A DNA stretch of 64,000 nucleotides from Gaoshiqia sp050178015 (GCA_050178015.1 JBFXGM010000004.1:122800-186799); one strand, 5' to 3'; positions 26,401-34,914 are shown, numbered from the stretch's first letter. Numbers and translations are program-made. Notes: generated by a model from the sequence alone, not told the origin.

Positions 26401-27242
26401 ACTCCGATGTCTTTGATGCGAAGCGGCACATTGTCAATCACTTTCACCACTGCCAGGTCCAAATCGCTCATATTTTTCACGTAGCCCAGGCCGCGGACAA
26501 AATAATCGACCCGGTTGACTTCAATGGTATTGGCGCCAACATCGATGTTGCTGTTTTTCACGGCCTGCATCACGTCCATCAGCGAAACGCCATGGGCTTT
26601 TAACGCAACCGGGTCAACGTCCACCTGGTATTCTTTCACATAGCCGCCCACGGAAGCCACTTCGGCCACACCCTCGACACTGGTAAGGGCATAGCGAATG
26701 TAATAATCCTGGATGGTGCGAAGTTCGTGCAGGTCCCAGCCCCCGGTGGGGTTGCCGTCCTTGTCCTGCCCCTCCAGCGTGTACCAGTACACCTGCCCAA
26801 GGGCCGTGGCATCGGGCCCAAGTTTGGGCTGCACATCGTCGGGCAACTGCCCGGCGGGGAGTGAGTTGAGTTTTTCCAGCACCCGCGAGCGGCTCCAGTA
26901 AAACTCGATATCTTCGTCAAAAATGATGTAAATGCTCGAAAAGCCAAAGGCTGAGCTGCTACGCACGCTTTTTACCCCGGGTAAACCCAATAAAGCCGTG
27001 GTCAGCGGATAAGTGATCTGGTCTTCCACATCCTGCGGCGACCGCCCCATCCATTCGGTGAAGACAATTTGCTGGTTTTCCCCGATGTCGGGGATGGCAT
27101 CCACGGGCACCGGGTCGCGCGGAAGAAAACCGACATTCCAGTTAAATGGCGCGGTAATGATGCCCCATGCTACAATCAGCAGTAAAATGAGAACGGTAAC
27201 AAGTTTGTTCTCAAGAAAAAAACGTATGGTTTTATTCAACAT
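23427..27242 (-). CDS. cusA: CusA/CzcA-type heavy-metal RND efflux pump
   Basis: This 1271-residue inner-membrane pump begins with one helix (about residues 10-30) followed by DPVPVDAIPDIGENQ, a CusA hallmark. TM4 carries the proton-relay aspartate in IGTMVDLGIILNEN. The metal-binding porter region has MPTSMPHSG and SMFENVINYK. It is longer than E. coli CusA (1047 residues) because of extra helices and loops around residues 540-720 and a periplasmic insert near 830-870; this larger form is common in Bacteroidota. It exports Cu(I)/Ag(I) using the proton gradient. I chose the ATG at 27242 (MLNKTIRFFLENK); an upstream in-frame start at 27287 adds fifteen unlikely residues. Confidence 0.92.
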   Translation of the reverse strand: MLNKTIRFFLENKLVTVLILLLIVAWGIITAPFNWNVGFLPRDPVPVDAIPDIGENQQIVFTEWMGRSPQDVEDQITYPLTTALLGLPGVKSVRSSSAFGFSSIYIIFDEDIEFYWSRSRVLEKLNSLPAGQLPDDVQPKLGPDATALGQVYWYTLEGQDKDGNPTGGWDLHELRTIQDYYIRYALTSVEGVAEVASVGGYVKEYQVDVDPVALKAHGVSLMDVMQAVKNSNIDVGANTIEVNRVDYFVRGLGYVKNMSDLDLAVVKVIDNVPLRIKDIGVVNIGPQPRNMGGILDKSGAEAVGGVVIARYGDNPLKIINSLKEEIDKIAVGLPSKTLEDGTVSKVTIVPFYDRSGLIYETLGTLYDAISLQILITIIVIIVMVYNLRASLLISALLPLAVLMCFIFMKYVGVDANIVALSGIAIAIGTMVDLGIILNENILRHLDEAPAGQVKLKTIFDATTEVASAILTAVSTTIVSFLPVFTLQAAEGKLFGPLAWTKTFALVSALIFTLVIMPAFAHWFFSMKKGKGHVEKYFNYLLLIAGPVVAFAVWHWAGWALFGFGLVNVLLFHFPERFGKHRNLMLVSLTAAAVAWLLTIEWVPLGVSNSTLVNFLFIALIITIVLGGFALFIRVYSKILMWCLNHKLLFLTIPAIIILIGLNVWMGFDRFFGFIPKASGKIGWNIRESSGWSAMKATFPGLGKEFMPSLDEGSFLLMPTSMPHSGVEANREILQKLDMLVTAIPEVDMVVGKAGRAETAIDPAPLSMFENVINYKSEYASDINGHKLRFKVNKQGHFELKNGDVYDPGTMSPEQVDARQLVPDPNGEYFRQWRNHIKTPDDIWNEIVGVINLPGVTSSPKLQPIETRLVMLQTGMRAPMGIKVYGPNLPTIEAFGLQLEKYLKEVPSVKPEAVFADRIVGKPYLEIDINRTEIAKYGLSIRDVQDYVETAIGGMQVSTTVEGRERFPIRVRYAREWRDDPSAIETMQVPVPTGSYIPLGQLADITYRPGPEMIRGENSFLVGYVLLDKKQGFAEVTVVEDAQRYLKEKIDSGELVVPAGVRYIFSGSYENQIRAEKRLAVVVPLCLIVIFLILYFQFRSVSTTFFVFSGIALAFSGGFMMLWLYGQDWFLNFSVFGTHMRELFQMGTYNLSVAVWVGFIALFGIATDDGVVVSTYLMQSFKKHRPGNVKEVRQAVLEAGKKRVRPCLMTTATTLLALLPVLTSSGRGSDIMIPMAIPSFGGMTIALITLLVVPVLYSWWEERKVKKTSESK

Positions 27243-27364
27243 GACAACTGATTTATGATTTGTGAATAAAATTTTCGGTGAGTGCATATCACCTTATCGT
27301 TACATGCGGATGCAACGATAACTGCCGGATTTAAAATAGTTTAAGCCCGGGATTTATTCAGAAA

Positions 27365-27757
27365 TCATAAACGGTAAACCTGGATGTCGGAAAGCAGGTT
27401 GGTTACTTCGCGGGGGGGCGGCGGTTCGGCAGGGGTAAAGGCAAAATTGGTTTCCTGAAAAAAATGGCTGCTGACCGCCGGGACCATGAATTCGGCAAAA
27501 ACGACCGGGAAATAAGCAACATGTTCCTGCAGCACCGGCGCGGCATAGTCCTCATCCAATTGAACGACCTGGTGCTCATTCTGGCAACAACCATCTGTTT
27601 CGCAGGCCATTCCGCCTTCGGCACATGACGATACTTCGTTTGAAAAAAAAGATACATTTACCAAAGTGCCACCGCAATAATGCCTGGATACGGTAAAGCC
27701 CAAGGTCAGGATCAGAAACAGGGCCGTGATGGTAATATGTTCTATTTTTCGGATCAT
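27365..27757 (-). CDS. HYC_CC_PP family exported protein
   Basis: This 130-residue protein has an N-terminal hydrophobic helix (about residues 8-22). It contains the three short motifs that name the family: HYC at 26-28 (SRHYCGG), CC at 57-58 (DGCCQNE) and a proline run near 112-116. Two more cysteines (45 and 52) and a His/Asp-rich stretch follow. Function is not established; the family is frequently found beside Cus-type efflux genes. Here it sits directly upstream of the pump gene and downstream of the regulator gene, which makes a periplasmic copper-handling role plausible (inference). Confidence 0.75.
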   Translation of the reverse strand: MIRKIEHITITALFLILTLGFTVSRHYCGGTLVNVSFFSNEVSSCAEGGMACETDGCCQNEHQVVQLDEDYAAPVLQEHVAYFPVVFAEFMVPAVSSHFFQETNFAFTPAEPPPPREVTNLLSDIQVYRL

Positions 27758-27896
27758 CTTGAAGTAATCACTACAAAATAAACGGTTTTTGGGCTGAAAT
27801 GGTTTATGTGTTTTGTGAATGATTGTAAATCAGGATTAGTTTTCCACGTCAAATGGTTGTTTAATCCAGGAAACTCTACCATTCCCCAATTGTCCG

Positions 27897-28472
27897 TTAA
27901 TTCAAAATCTTACCGGATTTTTGCAGCTGTTCCTTGAATTGGTAAGGACCCAGGCCGGTAATCTTTTTAAACTGGGCACTCAGGTGCTGTGTGTTGCTGA
28001 ATCCCAGTTTTTCGGCAATTTCTTTCAATGGTAATTCGTTTTCGCAGAGCAGTTTTTTAGCCTTTTCAATTTTTTGCTGAAGGATATACTTTTCAATGGT
28101 GGTTTTTTCCAGGCGCATGAACAGGCCGTTCAGGTAGTTGTATTCACGTCCCAAGACAAAAGGCAAATAGGTGGAGTAGGTTTGGTTGGCCGGCAGTTTT
28201 TTGCCGTGGTGGATGATTTTGATGATCTCAATTTTAACCGACTCAATCAGGCGGATAAATTTGTCGGTGATGATTTCGAAACCGTGTTTTGTAAGACCTT
28301 CTGCAAGCAAGTTTAGTTGTTCTTCGGTAATTCGTTCTTCGAGAGTAAGTTTGCCCAGCTTGACTGTTTTTACCTGCAACCCGGCTTTTAGTGCTTGCTC
28401 AAGCACCGTTTCGATACATCCGGGGTGGGCCATGTTTTTGATGTGCAATCGTTTTTTCTTATAAGGTTTCAT
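27897..28472 (-). CDS. AraC-family regulator with an HMA-like N-terminal domain
   Basis: This 191-residue protein has a C-terminal AraC double helix-turn-helix (about residues 98-182, with LPLKEIAEKLGFSNTQHLSAQFKK). The N-terminal part (8-70) has the sequence pattern of a heavy-metal-associated domain. Where related proteins usually have CxxC, this one reads HPGC (His16, Cys19). It stands first on the minus strand, upstream of the HYC protein and the efflux genes, so it is the likely copper-responsive regulator of the island (inference). A variable linker at 72-97 joins the two parts. Confidence 0.8.
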   Translation of the reverse strand: MKPYKKKRLHIKNMAHPGCIETVLEQALKAGLQVKTVKLGKLTLEERITEEQLNLLAEGLTKHGFEIITDKFIRLIESVKIEIIKIIHHGKKLPANQTYSTYLPFVLGREYNYLNGLFMRLEKTTIEKYILQQKIEKAKKLLCENELPLKEIAEKLGFSNTQHLSAQFKKITGLGPYQFKEQLQKSGKILN

Positions 28473-28748
28473 GCCGAAATCCTTTTGTTTAAGTTGTCGG
28501 TTGATTGGGATTCAGTTGTTTGTGTTTCTTGGTGCCGTTTCGCAACCCGGTCGGAAAAGGCGGATGAAAATTACCGATCTTTTTCCTCCGTACTAAATTC
28601 ATTTTGATATTATATTTCTGTTGTACAGCAATTTTAAAAAATTGATGATTACCCGGGGATTGACTATTGGCAATCATAAAAGTATTTTTAACCTTTGTTG
28701 AGATGAAATTTAGAAATTCAAATTCAATTTAACTAATACATTCAACTT

Positions 28749-29882
28749 ATGAAACGACTTGCAATGGTCTTTCTGGTGGCTGGTATTGCCTGCCAGCAAC
28801 CTGTTAAAAAGGAAGAAGCGCTTTACACAAAAGCCGATTTTGAAACTTCGGTAGATGGTAAGCAAACGACACTATTCTCCCTGGAAAATGCCAGTGGAAT
28901 GAAAGTGACCTTGACGAATTACGGTGGCAAAATCGTATCGATCATGGTGCCGGACCGCGAAGGAAAGCTGGCCGATGTGAATCTGGGGTTCAAATCGATC
29001 CAGGAATATCTGGACCTGCACAACGAATACGGAGCTATTATCGGACCTTATGCCAACCGGATCGGTAATGCCACTTTCGAAATCGACGGTGAAGTTTTCC
29101 AGCTTCCGGCTAACGACAATGGGAATTGTCTGCACAACGGCCCTGTTGGTTTCAAAAACCGGGTGTTTGATGCTGAAGAAACCGTGACTGCCGATGGACC
29201 GGCAGTTGTGTTGAGCATCCACAGTCCGGATGGCGAATTTGGCTTTCCGGGAAATAAGGATGTGAAAGTAACTTACACGCTGACCGATCAAAACGAACTG
29301 AAAATTGATTATGAGGCAACTACCGATAAAGCGTGCCCGTTCAACTTAACTAACCACGCTTATTTTAACCTGAAAGGGGAAGGAAACGGCGATATTCTTA
29401 GCCATGTTATGGTTATTGATGCAGACTCAACCACCGTTATCGATGATGAATTGATCCCCACAGGCGAGATTGCATCGATCAAAGGAACGGATCTGGATTT
29501 TACCAGCCCTTATGCTATTGGTGATCGGATCAATTCTGACTATGCGCCGATGATTATTGGTAAAGGATACGACCATAATTATATCCTGAACAAAGACCAG
29601 CACAGCAACGAGCTGACCTTTGCCAGCAGTGTTTACGAACCCGAATCGGGACGTTTTATGGAAGTGTTTACCACCGAGCCGGCCATTCAGTTTTATTCGG
29701 GTAACTTCCAGGATGGCACAATCACCGGAAAATACGGTAAAAAATTCGACTACCGGACCGGTATTTGCCTGGAAACCCAGCATTATCCCGATTCGCCCAA
29801 TCATCCTCATTTCCCGAATACGATTTTGCAGCCGGGCGATACCTTGCGTTCAACAACCATTTATAAGTTTTCGGTAAAATAA
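28749..29882 (+). CDS. galM: Aldose 1-epimerase, probably a lipoprotein
   Basis: This 377-residue enzyme interconverts alpha and beta anomers of aldoses such as glucose and galactose. The galactose mutarotase fold is recognisable: LTNYGGKIVSIMVPDR at the start, GPYANRIGNATF, then NLTNHAYFNL with the catalytic histidine, and GICLETQHYPDSPNHPHFPN with the catalytic glutamate. The N-terminus (MKRLAMVFLVAGIAC) looks like a lipoprotein signal with a weak lipobox, so it probably acts in the periplasm. It is a single gene, divergent from the copper regulator, and is followed by a good terminator. Confidence 0.9.
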   Translation: MKRLAMVFLVAGIACQQPVKKEEALYTKADFETSVDGKQTTLFSLENASGMKVTLTNYGGKIVSIMVPDREGKLADVNLGFKSIQEYLDLHNEYGAIIGPYANRIGNATFEIDGEVFQLPANDNGNCLHNGPVGFKNRVFDAEETVTADGPAVVLSIHSPDGEFGFPGNKDVKVTYTLTDQNELKIDYEATTDKACPFNLTNHAYFNLKGEGNGDILSHVMVIDADSTTVIDDELIPTGEIASIKGTDLDFTSPYAIGDRINSDYAPMIIGKGYDHNYILNKDQHSNELTFASSVYEPESGRFMEVFTTEPAIQFYSGNFQDGTITGKYGKKFDYRTGICLETQHYPDSPNHPHFPNTILQPGDTLRSTTIYKFSVK

Positions 29883-29906
29883 AACATTCATATTGAGGAA
29901 GAAAGA

Positions 29907-29938
29907 GGGCGCTCCGACATGATCGGGGCGCCCTTTTC
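29907..29938 (+). terminator. Terminator after galM
   Basis: Twelve-pair stem (AGGGCGCTCCGA with TCGGGGCGCCCT, one G-T pair), five-base loop CATGA, then TTTT. It lies 24 bases after the galM stop. Confidence 0.8.
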
Positions 29939-29950
29939 AATGTTTAAAAA

Positions 29951-30235
29951 TCAGTTGTATGAAAACTGGATATATAATGAATCATCGGGAACAATCAGCA
30001 GCCAGCGGTTGTATTTCCACTCGTGTTTCAGCAAAAATTGCTGATTTTGGTTGGTTAGCACTTTAAAATAATCGGCTGCCGGAAAATCGGGATGTTGGTC
30101 GCTTTGGTACCAGCGGTCAACAATTTGCCGTATGTCAATCCTTTTATCGTACAGGTAGAAACACGTCGGGTATTCATCGGCCTTATGGCCCGAATGGCAT
30201 TCCACTTTCACCGGTATGATTTTGATGCGTTTCAT
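29951..30235 (-). CDS. Small conserved hypothetical protein (94 aa)
   Basis: This 94-residue protein has no signal peptide or membrane segment. It begins with MKRIKIIPVKVECHSGHKADEYP, has a central IDIRQIVDRWYQSD, and ends with a beta-strand-rich tail (WLLIVPDDSLYIQFSYN). I recognise the VKVECxxGxKADExP pattern from small uncharacterised bacterial proteins but know no function. It begins only three bases after the Mut7-C gene stop, so the two are almost certainly co-transcribed; the partner suggests a connection with RNA or tRNA metabolism (inference). Confidence 0.65.
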   Translation of the reverse strand: MKRIKIIPVKVECHSGHKADEYPTCFYLYDKRIDIRQIVDRWYQSDQHPDFPAADYFKVLTNQNQQFLLKHEWKYNRWLLIVPDDSLYIQFSYN

Positions 30236-30238
30236 TTT

Positions 30239-31003
30239 TCATCCTGTTTCGCCTTTCGTTTCCTTGTTTAAAACCTGTTGGCGTATAAAATTTGTCATGC
30301 TCTCAAAGTGAGAGCCTTTCCAGAAAATTTGGTCGCAACCCCGGCAGATGAAAAACTCCTGATAATATGCTGCCGTTCGTGGCTCCAGACGGTGTAGGAT
30401 GGCTTGTTTCTCAATGGTTTCAATCATTGAGTTACAAGTCAGGCAGCGGGACAGCGGGTTTAGTTGCCGGTACAAATCCAGTTTTTCAAACAGGTTCTTC
30501 AGCTGTTCCTTCGGATCGGCCGAGCGGACCCAACAGGAGCGTTTCACCTGCGGATGGGTAACCAACGCATAACTCCGCGATAGCAAAATTCGTTTTTCCC
30601 GTAGCGATGCTTCTCTAAGTGCATCTGGATCGTAGCGGGAGGAATACAGGGTGTCGAATCCTAACATGCGAAGAAAACGGGCCAGTTTCCCCAGGTGGAC
30701 GTCGCAGCAAAACGTGGTACTTCGCAGGGGATTTTCATGCACTGTGCCCACCGGCTCAATATCAAACCGCTCAAATACCGGGTACACCGATATCCGTTCG
30801 CCATCCTGTAACTGGTAACCCAGGTTGCGCGATTGCTGATCCACTAAAACCAAATCTACTTCCTCTGCCGGTATGCCCATTATCTTAAGCATGTCGCTGA
30901 TGGTTGTTCCCTCGGCAAGCGGAAAGCTGAACCACACTTTTCGCATCTCCTCGGGCAGATGGATGTTCAGCTCTTCATAAAACCGAAACATGGCTTGTTT
31001 CAT
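30239..31003 (-). CDS. Mut7-C RNase domain protein with ubiquitin-like N-terminus
   Basis: This protein of about 254 residues has an N-terminal ubiquitin-like domain (FRFYEELNIHLPEEMRK to DGERISVYPVFERF). A Mut7-C domain follows, with CDVHLGKLARFLRMLGFDT and two cysteine pairs (CLTCN and CRGCDQIFWKGSH) forming a probable zinc ribbon. Mut7-C is a PIN-like fold named after the C-terminus of the nematode exonuclease Mut-7 and is predicted to have RNase activity. I prefer the start at 31003 (MKQAMFRFYEEL); an in-frame ATG at 31033 would add ten residues. The 94-residue gene follows after three bases. Confidence 0.78.
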   Translation of the reverse strand: MKQAMFRFYEELNIHLPEEMRKVWFSFPLAEGTTISDMLKIMGIPAEEVDLVLVDQQSRNLGYQLQDGERISVYPVFERFDIEPVGTVHENPLRSTTFCCDVHLGKLARFLRMLGFDTLYSSRYDPDALREASLREKRILLSRSYALVTHPQVKRSCWVRSADPKEQLKNLFEKLDLYRQLNPLSRCLTCNSMIETIEKQAILHRLEPRTAAYYQEFFICRGCDQIFWKGSHFESMTNFIRQQVLNKETKGETG

Positions 31004-31159
31004 GGCGTTTGATGTTTTGTTGCAGGCCTTCATGAAAAGCTTTTCGACCTTTCCATGGAACGTTCTTGCTCATTATTTTACGTCAGGAAAGGATAAACAG
31101 GTTCATCAAGAGCTCAGGAAGGCAGAAGCGTTGATATTGGAGGGAGTATGGACGGCAAC

Positions 31160-31717
31160 TCACTCAAATCTGCCAAAAAAGAGTGCGTAACATTTCAGTA
31201 TTCCCTTACACGGTTCCAGTTTTTTTATGGGCGAGAGCCCGTTTTTTAACCGGATCTGGTTGACGAAATTCAGCGTCGGTTCGTTCATCCGTGTTTTTTG
31301 ACTGGCCCTGATCAGGCAAACCGTTTTTAGGGTCGAACCTTTAAAGCGGATGGTAAACTGCCCGGTGCGGGCCGGATGAATGTGGATGTAACGTTCCGGA
31401 TCCTCTCCCTGGCGGACAATCCACTGTGACTGGTCAGAAAGTTCAATTTGCTGATACCCGATTTTTAAGGTCAGCCATCGGGCAAAGTCACCGGGCATAA
31501 AAGCTTGTCTGCTTTGCAGTTCCTTGATGATGGCCCTGGCAATCTCAGCAGGCGTTAGCATTCCGGTATAAAGGTCGATGTAGTTGTTGCAAACGGGGTC
31601 CCACAAGGCTGCAAACTCTTCCGGTGGCATGTTTTCCAATTGGGTGAACAGATAACCCAAATGGTGTTTAAACGGGTTAAATCGGATGGGCAACGGTATG
31701 TCGGTGTTTTCTTCCAT
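31160..31717 (-). CDS. Hypothetical protein (185 aa)
   Basis: I do not recognise this family. The protein is soluble, without signal peptide or membrane segment. It begins with IPLPIRFNPFKHHLGYLF, carries a helix-rich first half and ends with basic segments (KTRMNEPTLNFVNQIRLKNG). I chose the ATG at 31717 because the 35 residues of the longer reading (start at 31822) look like untranslated leader. It is divergent from the secreted protein gene at 31851. The pattern suggests a conserved cytosolic Bacteroidota protein, but I cannot assign a role. Confidence 0.6.
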   Translation of the reverse strand: MEENTDIPLPIRFNPFKHHLGYLFTQLENMPPEEFAALWDPVCNNYIDLYTGMLTPAEIARAIIKELQSRQAFMPGDFARWLTLKIGYQQIELSDQSQWIVRQGEDPERYIHIHPARTGQFTIRFKGSTLKTVCLIRASQKTRMNEPTLNFVNQIRLKNGLSPIKKLEPCKGILKCYALFFGRFE

Positions 31718-31850
31718 CTGTTTTTTTGCCGTGTCGTTATTGTGTAAAGTTAAAACGAATTTGAAATCCTGACGTACAGCAGCTGGTTTGCTGCCCAAAA
31801 ATTTGTAGTTTGGTCTGTTCAAAACAAGTTCGTCGTTAATTTATATCAGT

Positions 31851-32669
31851 ATGAAAAAATATAGCTTTCTTCTTGTGTTTTTGCTGATGAGCACGATATC
31901 TTTTGCTCAGCAATCCTATCAATATGTGATTATTCCAACTGGTTTTTCGGATATTGGAAGTGGTTTTAATCCGCACGGGGTCAGTTCTGCCTTGCAGCAA
32001 CTGTTTGATTCAAAATCCATCAAAACGGTTTTTGAAACGGCTGAGCGTCCGGCTGATTATTGCGAGGCGCTGACCGTCGATCTGGAAAAAGTGCCCAACA
32101 TGTTTCAGAACCGGTTGCTGGTTAAGCTGAAAGATTGCCAAAACCGGACAGTATGGAGCCAGGAAGGCAAAGGCCGTTCGAAAGATTTTCAACAGGGTTA
32201 TGCCGAGGCATTGGCCGATGCTCTTAGCGAACTAAAGGCGCTGCCTGAAAATGTAACGGTGCAGCCCGGCATTGTTGCTCCGGTAAGCCAACCGGAAGCA
32301 CGAGTGCAAATGCAGTCACAATCTCAGGTACAATCGTTGGTATCGACCCCAGTTGGAAATAGCTCGGCTGATGACGAGATCTATCGTCCGCAGAATTTAT
32401 ACTACAACTTCACCTACTTTGTAGATGTTGTGGCTGTTGAGCAGGGAAAGAAGCGTTTGGTGCTGGTCAACAGCGAACTGCTGGGATACGAAAACCTGCA
32501 GTCGCTGGCCATGCTGACCCCCTCCGGCTTGAATGATGTTTACACCGTGGAGTGGACACGGGCTGATGGCACCATCGCTACCGGGGTGGCCAATCTGACG
32601 GCTGCCGAGTTAAAGATATCGCTGCCTGCCGGTCAAGAAATGGAGGTGATTCGCTTGATTAAGTATTAA
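31851..32669 (+). CDS. Secreted hypothetical protein (272 aa)
   Basis: The signal peptide MKKYSFLLVFLLMSTISFAQ is clear. The following domain (about residues 22-130) has a repeated pattern of strands and helices: VIIPTGFSDIG, FETAERPADYCEALTVDLEK, then LLVKLKDCQNRTVWSQEGKGR. A Gln/Ser-rich linker (about 143-168) joins it to a C-terminal beta domain with YNFTYFVDVVAVEQG. Function unknown; the layout suggests a periplasmic or surface-exposed protein. It is a single gene ending at a bidirectional terminator. Confidence 0.7.
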   Translation: MKKYSFLLVFLLMSTISFAQQSYQYVIIPTGFSDIGSGFNPHGVSSALQQLFDSKSIKTVFETAERPADYCEALTVDLEKVPNMFQNRLLVKLKDCQNRTVWSQEGKGRSKDFQQGYAEALADALSELKALPENVTVQPGIVAPVSQPEARVQMQSQSQVQSLVSTPVGNSSADDEIYRPQNLYYNFTYFVDVVAVEQGKKRLVLVNSELLGYENLQSLAMLTPSGLNDVYTVEWTRADGTIATGVANLTAAELKISLPAGQEMEVIRLIKY

Positions 32670-32694
32670 GGGATTACAGCTATCGTTATCAGAA

Positions 32695-32734
32695 CAGAGA
32701 GAGGCCGATTTTTCAAGAGATCGGCCTCTCTCTG
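32695..32734. terminator. Bidirectional terminator
   Basis: A 15-pair perfect stem (CAGAGAGAGGCCGAT with ATCGGCCTCTCTCTG) and a ten-base loop, placed between convergent genes ending at 32669 and 32752. T-rich bases follow on the plus-strand side. Confidence 0.75.
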
Positions 32735-32751
32735 TTTCTTCCTGTTTCTGA

Positions 32752-34914
32752 TTATTGCAGCGAAACTTCAACCTTAAATTCGGGGCGTTTGATTTCTTCG
32801 GGCAGGTTGCGCAAATCAGCAGTTGACACCTGTACCGATGTTTCCGGGAGGCCCTTGCTGGTAAAGTAGTCACGAATGAGTTGGTTGCGTCTTTCCAGTA
32901 GTTCACTGAATTCGGCTTGAATACGGATTGCCGGAATCAATTTTGGACAGGCTTTTTCAAGGCCAATGGAATCCAGCTCCGGGATTTTTTCCCGAACGAA
33001 CGACAGAAAGGCGGTATCCGTGTTTTCCGGAAGTTCGGTTATCTGTCGCAGTTGCATGAAATCTGATTTGGCCAGTTTCATGGACAGATGGTTCTTTTCA
33101 GCGGTTGCATCTGTGCGTTGGGCCATAATCAGCACCAGTTCTGGTTTTTTGCTGAGTATCCTGGCCAGTGCATCCAGCGTAGTATATTGCTCTTGCATCA
33201 GGCTGTCCTGCGCATATTCAAACCGGACCAGCTCCATTTTTTCAGGATTGGTACCGGCCAGGCCCGCCAGTGCGTTAAATGGCGAAAGTGCCGTTTTTTC
33301 AATTAGGTTGACAAACGTTTTCCAGATCAGTTTGCCCACTTTAAACTGCGGGTCGGCCGTGGAACCGGAAACCGGCATGTCGATGGTAATATTGTCTTTG
33401 GCATCTTTCAGGATATACAACGCCAGGCGGATGGGCACTTTTACGAAAGGTTTGTCATCTGTCCGTTTCCCAAATTCCAATTCTTCTACCTTGATTTTAT
33501 TTTGGTTGGTCAGATATTGATCTGCAATTTTTATTTGCAGGTCGTAGTTAAACCAGCCTTGTGTGAAGGGCGAAGCAATGTAAAACTCCGAGTAAGGTGA
33601 GAAACTGACCAGGTCGAGGCGTTTCAGGTGGCCTTCAAATTCAAAATTCATGGGGTCAACCATGTTTAATACCGCCGTTCCCTGAATGTCCCCGCCATTG
33701 TTCAGATTTGCCGAAAAAGTGACGGGAATAGCGGTCGAGTTTTCCGAAAGTTCCGAAACGTTGACATCCAAGTTGCTGATGCGGGTAATGGCTTCGCGGT
33801 TGAGGGTTTTGTCGGCAAATAAAACCTGACCATCCTGAATCTTTAGGGTGTCAATCGCATAAGTCGTTTCGGGTCCGGAATTATCGACCATGCTGATTTC
33901 AATCACTTGAACCGTGTCTGTCTGAAAAAGCGGCAGGAAAAAACGTTCGAGGTTGGTCATTTCCTGATTGCGTTCCACATACAGGCTGGGCTGATCGAGT
34001 TCAATACTTGAAAAGCCGAAATGAAAATTTTTCAGGTTGATATCTTTCAGGCCGATGCGGGTTTCCGGTGCAGTCAGGATTTCTTGTGAAGTGCCGTCCA
34101 CGATAGCCAGGTTATTTATTTTTGCCTGCCCCGAAATCCTGATGTTCATGATGTCATCCAGGCTCCCGGCAATTTGCAGGTTCGAATTCAGCAGCCCGTT
34201 CAGCGTGTCCACATCCATGTATTCTTTCAGGTAGCCGGTTACCGGATGCAATGGTACTTCGGTAGTCTGCACAGTTATATCGTATGTGTTTTCTTCGTTG
34301 TCAACTGTCGCATTAAGCACAACTTTTCCCAGTTCGCCAATATTGAATTCGGCACCGACATTAGATTGCTGGTTGTTCCAGGCAATCAGCGGAAGATTGA
34401 AATTCAGCTTGTTGAGTTCAATGCGGTTTCCTATTTGAAGATCGGAAAAGTGAACTTTCCAGTTTGTCAGGTTTAAATTATAGATGCTGAATTTGAGTTC
34501 GTTATTTTTTGGTTCAGCTTCGGCAACCAAGGAACTGTCACTCTCGGGCAGCATATCGCTGAAATTGAAAAGGTCGCCGTTTTTTTCCAGGTTTACACGT
34601 GGGCGGTCTAAGCTGATTTCCGAAAACGAATACTCTTTTCCCAGTAATTTCCAGGGGGCAAAGTTGATATACAGTTCGCTGAACGAAATAAAGCTGTCCA
34701 CCTGGTTGGCCTCGTATAATGTCACCTGCCTGGCGCGAACAGCGACTTCCCAATAGTTGAAATGAAGCTCGGCTACGGCCAGTTTTCTACCGGTTAATTC
34801 TTCACTGTTTTTTACCAACCAGTTTTTAGTCAGGGTAGAGAGGAAAAACAGGCCGGTTGCGATTAGCAGGATTAATAGGATCAGGATCCAGTAGCGCTTT
34901 TTCATACCGTTCAT
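32752..34914 (-). CDS. DUF748/AsmA-like envelope protein
   Basis: This protein of about 720 residues has one N-terminal membrane helix (KRYWILILLILLIATGLFFL) and a long periplasmic part. The DUF748 pattern shows as VAELHFNYWEVAVRARQVTLY, then EISLDRPRVNLEKNGDLFNF near the start and an N-E-L-x-x-x-x-L-x-T-x-W motif. The middle contains LDGLLN-type segments and FEYAQDSLMQEQYTTLDALARIL. The C-terminal part is rich in charged helices. AsmA/DUF748 proteins form long beta grooves thought to carry lipids across the periplasm; that role is inference here. I start at the ATG at 34914; a GTG lies upstream at 34929. Confidence 0.78.
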   Translation of the reverse strand: MNGMKKRYWILILLILLIATGLFFLSTLTKNWLVKNSEELTGRKLAVAELHFNYWEVAVRARQVTLYEANQVDSFISFSELYINFAPWKLLGKEYSFSEISLDRPRVNLEKNGDLFNFSDMLPESDSSLVAEAEPKNNELKFSIYNLNLTNWKVHFSDLQIGNRIELNKLNFNLPLIAWNNQQSNVGAEFNIGELGKVVLNATVDNEENTYDITVQTTEVPLHPVTGYLKEYMDVDTLNGLLNSNLQIAGSLDDIMNIRISGQAKINNLAIVDGTSQEILTAPETRIGLKDINLKNFHFGFSSIELDQPSLYVERNQEMTNLERFFLPLFQTDTVQVIEISMVDNSGPETTYAIDTLKIQDGQVLFADKTLNREAITRISNLDVNVSELSENSTAIPVTFSANLNNGGDIQGTAVLNMVDPMNFEFEGHLKRLDLVSFSPYSEFYIASPFTQGWFNYDLQIKIADQYLTNQNKIKVEELEFGKRTDDKPFVKVPIRLALYILKDAKDNITIDMPVSGSTADPQFKVGKLIWKTFVNLIEKTALSPFNALAGLAGTNPEKMELVRFEYAQDSLMQEQYTTLDALARILSKKPELVLIMAQRTDATAEKNHLSMKLAKSDFMQLRQITELPENTDTAFLSFVREKIPELDSIGLEKACPKLIPAIRIQAEFSELLERRNQLIRDYFTSKGLPETSVQVSTADLRNLPEEIKRPEFKVEVSLQ

